From assembly GCA_037954235.1 (NCBI GenBank), contig JBBMOA010000018.1, forward strand, positions 12,634,501-12,698,500: 64,000 bases of DNA, read 5' to 3'. A program made the position numbers and the translations under genes. The stretch comes from Aulostomus chinensis (taxonomy: Eukaryota; Chordata; Actinopteri; Syngnathiformes; Aulostomidae). A model generated the notes under the pieces. It was not told the origin of the DNA. It made no database searches and worked only from the letters and a program-made list of their open reading frames with translations. Positions 60,899-64,000 of this stretch are shown here, one piece after another (within the stretch, counting starts at the first letter, position 1; each line of letters starts with the position of its first letter).

Positions 60899-62923
60899 GG
60901 GGGGGTAGTGTAAGGACATGTAACTAGTCAACCGTGTCTAAAGAAATTCTCCTGGCTGTATGACAGGCTACTGAAGGAAGCCCGGTAGGACGGCTGTCTC
61001 TTGTCCCAGTGGTCCCGAACTCAGACTGTTTACATGGGCAGCAATATTCCAATAGACACTAGATGAAGATCCAAATAAGCAATGCTTGTGTTCTATCTAT
61101 CCTTTATTTAGCCAGAAATTCTCTCTCTGCTTCCAGGGTGGTTTAATTGGATGCTGATTTTGAGTATTCTGATTGTAATGATTGTGTGGGTTGTGGACAC
61201 ATTTTTGAGACATTACCAACATGCCAGAGGGAAACTCGGCTGCCCAAGCATGTGTCTTCAGTTGTTAGAGCTCTATAGCATCGTGTGAAATAGAAAATGA
61301 ATAGAATATTTGATAAGCAACTGATGGGAACACCTTAATAATCTTGTATTGGTATGTAGAATAAGATCAATAATGAGATTATTTCAGCTCTGTGAATGAA
61401 ATTAAAGCAATCTAATCTCCTCATTCAGCTGCAGCTACGAGACAGCAGATAAGAGGAGGAGAAGCTGATGATGTGGGGGTTCTAATGATCCATGAGTGGT
61501 TGAACAGAGAATTAGCATAAATGTTAAACTTGACTTGTTTGACTTGTCGCTTCTCAGTCAGCAGCATCGGGGCCAACGCTGGCACTCACATCTATTCCAT
61601 ATCAAAGCTGTTCTATTGTTAAAGGTATTCAAAGTTTAAACAAAAAAACAAAAAAAAACCTGCTCTGTTCATCTGTTTTTTTTTCACATTTCTAAAATCA
61701 ACAGCAATTTCCCTGCAGCCGCTGTTCCCCTTCCTTCAGTAATCATGGTGACTGCATGCCTAATAAGAGGCCCGTTATGGCTGCAACTATCAGCCTGTAG
61801 AGTCCGTTTGTGCTGAGTAAAAGCCAGTACTTTCACTACCAGTCACTACTTTCTGCCCCCTGTGTCTGTCAGTGCAGACTCTCTAGAGAAACTCCACTCC
61901 AGGGCGCAGGGTGTGATCAATGTAATCAACGTTAGCAGGGACCAGCATGGCCACCTTACATGACCTCCATTATGGCTCAACACAGCTGGATGCTTTTCAT
62001 TTCCTATTCTGGCCCAAAGATATGAGGGAAAGAGTGGAGAAACTACTACTTTGACTTTGCAGCGCGCAAGCTTATCGTCTCATACTTGGCATTAAAATGT
62101 TATAGACTAGGACGCCCACGTAGTCAACCTTCCAGCTAGTTTAGGTGCCGCAGAGTGCAGATTGGAAGCCAGGTGAGGGTGTGTCTCTTTGACAGCTACC
62201 CATGTCACCAGGGGAGTACGTTAGTAGACTGTGACAGCGGCGGAAGGGGCGGAGCAACAATCTGGACAGCTTGGAATGGTGAATTTGCACCATACAATTG
62301 GGGAGAACAATTGTAAAAAAGATTCAGATTAGACTGCATTTGGATAGTAACTGATGTAAAGATGTACAGTAAATGCATGCAAAAACAAACTCCCCCCCCG
62401 TTACATATTTAGCATCCTAGCTGTCGAAGGAGGCCCCTCGCCTCCTTTTGAAAAGCAGAAATATTCTCGCAGCCTCACGGATAGCTGCGCGACTGAGAGG
62501 ATGATGGGATGTTAGCAGGGCATTGCGATCTCCGTGTGGACTCGGGAGACACGTATAAATACCAGTTCAATTCAAAGAACTTTATCACTCCCACTGGGAG
62601 CAATTAGTTTGAGAAGCTAGCACACATCACAAACAACAGCGCACAAATACACCAAGAAGCAAAATCAAACTAAATGTGGAATAAAATCAAATTAATGCTA
62701 AAAAAAAAAGATAATAATAATAATAATACCTAGAAAATATAGAGTATTTAAGACAGATTTCAGAGGTGATAAAGCAGGTAAACCTGTAGTGAGGAGGTAT
62801 AATTATTAAACCCACGTGTTTGTCTGTATTTCAGCAAGCTGCCCAGTTGGGCCCGAGCAGTCGTCCCCAAAATCTTCTACGTCACAGAGAAGGCTTGGAA
62901 CTATTACCCATATACGGTCACAG
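32599..62923 (+). CDS. pitpnc1: Phosphatidylinositol transfer protein, cytoplasmic 1: first three coding exons (32599-32646, 57237-57385, 62835-62923), 3' part outside window
   Basis: The three exons join in frame to 286 nt, encoding residues 1-95 and one base of codon 96. The sequence MLMKEYRICMPLTVEEYRIG, then QLYMISKHSHEQSERGEGVE, and later KLPSWARAVVPKIFYVTEKA with WNYYPYT is nearly identical to vertebrate PITPNC1 (RdgB-beta). It differs clearly from PITPNA/B, which have KVPTFVRMLAPEG at the corresponding place. The protein is a soluble START-like lipid carrier known to bind phosphatidylinositol and phosphatidic acid. T58, K60 and N88 align with headgroup-contacting residues of class I PITPs. 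The full protein is about 330 residues, so roughly 70% lies downstream. Teleosts may have two copies (a and b); which one this is cannot be told. Confidence 0.95.
32647..34441 (+). other. pitpnc1: pitpnc1 intron 1, 5' part
   Basis: Start of the 24.6-kb intron (32647-57236). A C16 run lies at 33628-33643. The 33840-34300 stretch is unique-looking and could be conserved non-coding DNA, which only a cross-species comparison can tell. No gene. Confidence 0.6.
33628..33643. repeat. Poly-C run (16 nt)
   Basis: A homopolymer followed by six T. Confidence 0.9.
34442..34518. repeat. (CA)n microsatellite, interrupted
   Basis: CA units with TTACA and TACA interruptions. It is the first of three microsatellites around the element at 34623-34900. 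Confidence 0.97.
34563..34622. repeat. (GT)n microsatellite
   Basis: About 30 uninterrupted units. Confidence 0.97.
34623..34900 (+). repeat. Telomere-like interspersed repeat bracketed by (GT)n, copy 1
   Basis: Holds GAGGACATTTTTGGAAAGTG, CAGGTCCCCACATCTTCAAA, four TTAGGG hexamers (34754, 34789, 34801, 34834) within GGTTAGGTTTAGGG-like repeats, and GTCCTCACAAAGATATAAG. A GT array sits at each end. The same arrangement occurs inverted at 52371-52664. It is a dispersed fish repeat, not a telomere. Confidence 0.7.
34901..34973. repeat. (GT)n microsatellite
   Basis: About 36 uninterrupted units. Confidence 0.97.
34974..37365 (+). other. pitpnc1: pitpnc1 intron 1, between microsatellite and SINE-like element
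   Basis: Contains two GGTGGC-core motifs (35156-35168 and about 35383-35395, the latter on the minus strand) and a GA repeat at 36888-36920. Otherwise AT-rich with nothing recognised. Confidence 0.6.
36888..36920. repeat. (GA)n microsatellite
   Basis: About 16 units. Confidence 0.95.
37378..37750 (-). mobile_element. SINE-like retroposon, subfamily A, with 12-bp target-site duplication
   Basis: An inverted full-length copy in pitpnc1 intron 1, flanked by TAATTTTAACAT at 37366-37377 and 37751-37762. On its own strand it starts GTGGCGGCACAGTGGTGCAG and ends in the TGGATGGATGG tail. The open frame through it (37425-37727) is not a gene. Confidence 0.88.
37763..43648 (+). other. pitpnc1: pitpnc1 intron 1, middle
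   Basis: Contains a CT repeat at 38310-38345, six CAG units near 38880 and a purine-rich patch at 43020-43215 (ACAGA and GAGA motifs). That patch explains the Leu/Phe/Ser-rich minus-strand frames. No gene is recognised. Confidence 0.6.
43020..43215. repeat. Polypurine low-complexity tract
   Basis: The plus strand is dominated by GAGACAGA and GACAGACAG-like units with few pyrimidines over about 195 bp. Confidence 0.8.
43649..43719. repeat. (CA)n microsatellite
   Basis: About 35 units, with one CG near the start. Confidence 0.97.
44519..44775. repeat. Degenerate minisatellite, about 21-bp unit
   Basis: About 12 imperfect copies of a unit like GCTAGCACAAGCTAAATGCTG, with recurring GCTAG and TAA(A/C)TG words. 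The period is a multiple of three, so a plus-strand frame shows a seven-residue pattern (NCKLAQT, NCLLGRA, KCRRGQA). It is read as non-coding. Confidence 0.85.
45269..45291. repeat. Poly-G run (23 nt)
   Basis: The longest G homopolymer of the window. Confidence 0.9.
46650..47130 (+). mobile_element. Possible LTR-derived remnant
   Basis: Order and wording resemble fish gypsy LTRs: CACCTGTTTCTTGTTGTGTC, an ATTAAA-type polyadenylation signal at 47026-47031, then TTTCCTGCATTTGGGTCCC. Neither terminal repeats nor a target duplication could be delimited, so this is tentative. Confidence 0.35.
47177..47238. repeat. (GT)n microsatellite
   Basis: About 31 uninterrupted units. Confidence 0.97.
47946..48062. 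repeat. Compound (AT)n(GT)n microsatellite
   Basis: An AT run with GTAT and TTACAT interruptions passes directly into about 29 GT units. Confidence 0.97.
48507..48561. repeat. (GT)n microsatellite
   Basis: About 27 uninterrupted units. Confidence 0.97.
50881..52097 (-). mobile_element. Tc1/mariner transposon, nearly intact (1217 bp)
   Basis: The terminal inverted repeats at 50881-50910 and 52068-52097 match at 29 of 30 positions (outer end CACTCACTGGCCACTTTATT). The TA target duplication is at 50879-50880 and 52098-52099. A single transposase frame runs on the minus strand. The near-identical ends and almost open frame indicate a recent insertion. It lies in pitpnc1 intron 1, antisense to the gene. 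Confidence 0.95.
50913..51950 (-). pseudogene. Tc1/mariner transposase with one in-frame stop (DD36E type)
   Basis: From ATG at 51950 to the stop at 50913 there are 346 codons in one frame, interrupted only by TGA at 51440-51438 (codon 171), where relatives usually have tryptophan. The N-terminal half holds paired helix-turn-helix segments (about residues 1-110) with a GRK motif at 60-62. Catalytic residues are D155 (TDESRF), D246 (QQDNAPCH) and E283 (SPDLNPIEHLWD). There are 36 residues between the second D and E, not the 34 usual for Tc1. The expected length is about 340-350 residues, so nothing else appears missing. As it stands the product would end before the second catalytic residue and be inactive. 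Confidence 0.93.
52210..52312 (+). repeat. Interspersed repeat of unknown class, copy 2
   Basis: Shares TTCTGCATTCTGGAGTCACA and flanking words with the copy at 30350-30450. A GCTTCAGGCTAA word precedes it. Confidence 0.55.
52371..52664 (-). repeat. Telomere-like interspersed repeat bracketed by (CA)n, copy 2
   Basis: The inverted relative of 34623-34900. It has CACACACATACG, TCCTTGTAATTATG, CCCAACCTTAACCATTACG, TTCAAAGAGCCCTTTGAAG, ATGAGGACCGGTCAAAATGT and TCCTCACTCTGTTGG, ending in a CA array at 52620-52663. Confidence 0.7.
52620..52663. repeat. (CA)n microsatellite
   Basis: About 22 uninterrupted units. Confidence 0.97.
54590..54660 (+). repeat. Fragment of AGGTCA-rich fish repeat
   Basis: GATGTGACCTTGACTTTTGA, TTTGACCACTAAACCC and TCATTTTTGAGTCCC parallel the copy at 8760-9060. 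Confidence 0.5.
56538..56584. repeat. (GT)n microsatellite
   Basis: About 23 units, close to the 3' end of pitpnc1 intron 1. Confidence 0.97.
57237..57385 (+). CDS. pitpnc1: pitpnc1 exon 2 (residues 17-65 and two bases of codon 66)
   Basis: A 149-nt exon with acceptor TTGTCTTCCAG and donor GTGAGT. It encodes YRIGQLYMISKHSHEQSERG, EGVEVVQNEPYEDPEHGAGQ and FTEKRIYLN. An earlier frame start at 57207 is intronic. Confidence 0.95.
60812..60898. repeat. (GT)n microsatellite
   Basis: About 42 units followed by a G7 run. It is the longest GT array in the window. Confidence 0.97.
62565..62730. repeat. Interspersed fish repeat remnant
   Basis: TTCAATTCAAAGAACTTTAT followed by CCCACTGGGAGCAATTAG, and later ACACCAAGAAGCAAAATCAAA, matches a common teleost repeat (AACTTTATTGATCCC-type). 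It ends near an ATA-rich stretch. The class was not determined. Confidence 0.5.
62835..62923 (+). CDS. pitpnc1: pitpnc1 exon 3 (residues 66-95 and first base of codon 96)
   Basis: An 89-nt exon with acceptor TGTATTTCAG and donor GTAACA. It encodes NKLPSWARAVVPKIFYVTEK and AWNYYPYTVT. The next exon (expected to start with EYTC) is not found in the remaining 1.08 kb. Confidence 0.95.
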
Positions 62924-63663
62924 GTAACACTGCAATTACTCATGACTCCATACTTTCCAGTCCACTCCTGCAATTATGTATTCATTTTTACGATGACCAT
63001 GGCTTTTACAAGAACAGCACACGTCCGTTCTTGTAGCCCTCTAAAAACTTGCACAGCTGTAGGTAGTCATCATACGGGATCACTGGGAGGCTAAAGGGAT
63101 TTAAAAATAATATTTTGTCCAACACAATCTACAATTGGATGGAGGGCTGGAGAGACAGAGGTCAGGAGAGACTGATATTGAGGTGGCAGACAGGTCGTAC
63201 GGAGGACTACCGTGACATTTGAGGCTTAACATGAAGCCAAGAATGAGATATTGTAGATTTGCCCAATTATAAGGAAGCAGCAGCGGCAGTTGAAGAGTGT
63301 CATGAAAAGAGCAGCATCTCATTTACATTTTAATTTACTCAAATTAGCAGCATCTATCTCAATATCAAACGCTTGTGTGATGTGTCACATAGATAAATGG
63401 CAGCACCTGCGATTACAATTGAATTTGATATCGTGACACACTCGGTCTCTCTGTTGTGTTGTCACCGGCCCGCGCCAGGATAATAGCGTTAAGATAGATG
63501 TTATAGCCCGTCGGCCTTTAGGAGCGGACCTATTGAAATATCTTTTATACTGTACATTACGTGTCTCTAAGTGCAGCTCAGAATTCACAAACACTGCAGG
63601 TTTTTATACCTCCCGCTGTCTCGCCAACAAGTGTAAAACAAAAGCATACATTTACGGAGCTGA

Positions 63664-63779
63664 AGTGGCTATCGAAGGTTTGCTGGTCCACAGTCCTCCA
63701 GAGGTCCGGTCAAAGTACCCTCGAGTTGAATGCTGAAGCCCTTATTGCTCCTGATGAGTTGGTCGGCGCCCTGCGTCAG
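63664..63779 (+). mobile_element. Decayed tRNA-headed SINE-like fragment
   Basis: The phrases GTCAAAGTACCCT, TGCTGAAGCCCTTATTGCTC and TGATGAGTTGGTCGGCGCCC echo the AGCAAGATACTGAACCCC and TTGCTCCTGATG section of subfamily B. The head is diverged and no tail is visible. Confidence 0.5.
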
Positions 63780-63964
63780 TAAAAGGTATTATTTTCAATT
63801 TTTTGAGGTGCATCTATAAAAGTACTGCAGAATACTCCAACAGCCCTGAGTATTTTAGGAGTATCTCCTTGAGAGAAGTGTGGCTATATATTAATGGTCA
63901 TTTTTGGAGGCTTTAATTCATGTTGTGCTGCTGTACTTAGTTTTACTGTCAGTCCTAATTCATA

Positions 63965-64000
63965 TACAGCATCAGCCAAAACATTAAAACCACTGACAGG
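63965..64000 (+). mobile_element. 5' end of a second Tc1-like element, cut by window end
   Basis: The last 36 bp (TACAGCATCAGCCAAAACAT, then TAAAACCACTGACAGG) match, from memory, the terminal repeat of an abundant fish Tc1-like family. The rest lies outside the window. Confidence 0.5.

Larger units (their letters stand above)
57386..62834 (+). other. pitpnc1: pitpnc1 intron 2
   Basis: A 5.4-kb phase-2 intron, donor GTGAGT, acceptor TGTATTTCAG. It contains a long GT array at 60812-60898 and a repeat remnant at about 62565-62730. Otherwise it is unique-looking and non-coding. Confidence 0.9.
62924..64000 (+). other. pitpnc1: pitpnc1 intron 3 (5' part)
   Basis: Begins GTAACA. It contains a decayed SINE-like piece at about 63664-63779 and the start of a Tc1-like element at the window edge. 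No further pitpnc1 exon is seen. Confidence 0.85.

Noticed and set aside
1..64000. CRISPR array, operon, phage or bacterial island
   Set aside because: Spliced vertebrate genes and fish repeats throughout; no regularly spaced direct repeats with unique spacers and no prokaryotic gene arrangement.

Overview
The window is nuclear DNA from a ray-finned (teleost) fish. Three things show this: two vertebrate genes with long GT-AG introns, about twenty long CA/GT microsatellites, and interspersed repeats typical of fish (tRNA-headed SINE-like elements with a TGGA-rich tail, Tc1/mariner and hAT-type elements, a gypsy-type solo LTR). Species cannot be named from the sequence alone.

Layout: positions 33-10360 (+) hold a complete four-exon coding sequence for the skeletal-muscle calcium channel gamma-1 subunit (cacng1, 228 residues). 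Its first intron carries an antisense cluster of four tRNA-Pro-like sequences. Two look intact, one is decayed, and one is split by a 206-bp hAT-type MITE. Intron 2 holds a fish repeat with a perfect DR1 nuclear-receptor motif and a very regular 69-nt hairpin. Positions 10361 to about 32000 are non-coding: the cacng1 3' region, a 444-bp solo LTR, a run of SINE-like copies and microsatellites. Positions 32599-62923 (+) hold the first three coding exons of pitpnc1 (cytoplasmic phosphatidylinositol transfer protein 1). Intron 1 of pitpnc1 is 24.6 kb and the rest of the gene lies beyond the window. That intron carries a nearly intact Tc1/mariner element at 50881-52097, whose transposase has one in-frame stop and a DD36E-type catalytic spacing.

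The two genes do not form a functional unit. They are neighbours on the same strand, and they belong to one conserved vertebrate block (human 17q24), where HELZ and PSMD12 lie between them. Neither is recognisable here. I saw no bacterial-type system, CRISPR array or operon. The most unusual items are the 69-nt hairpin, the MITE-split tRNA, the single-nonsense DD36E transposase, the telomere-like repeat pair bracketed by microsatellites, and a CTCF-like site about 1 kb upstream of the pitpnc1 start codon. All other open reading frames examined look like chance frames through microsatellites, repeats or skewed sequence.
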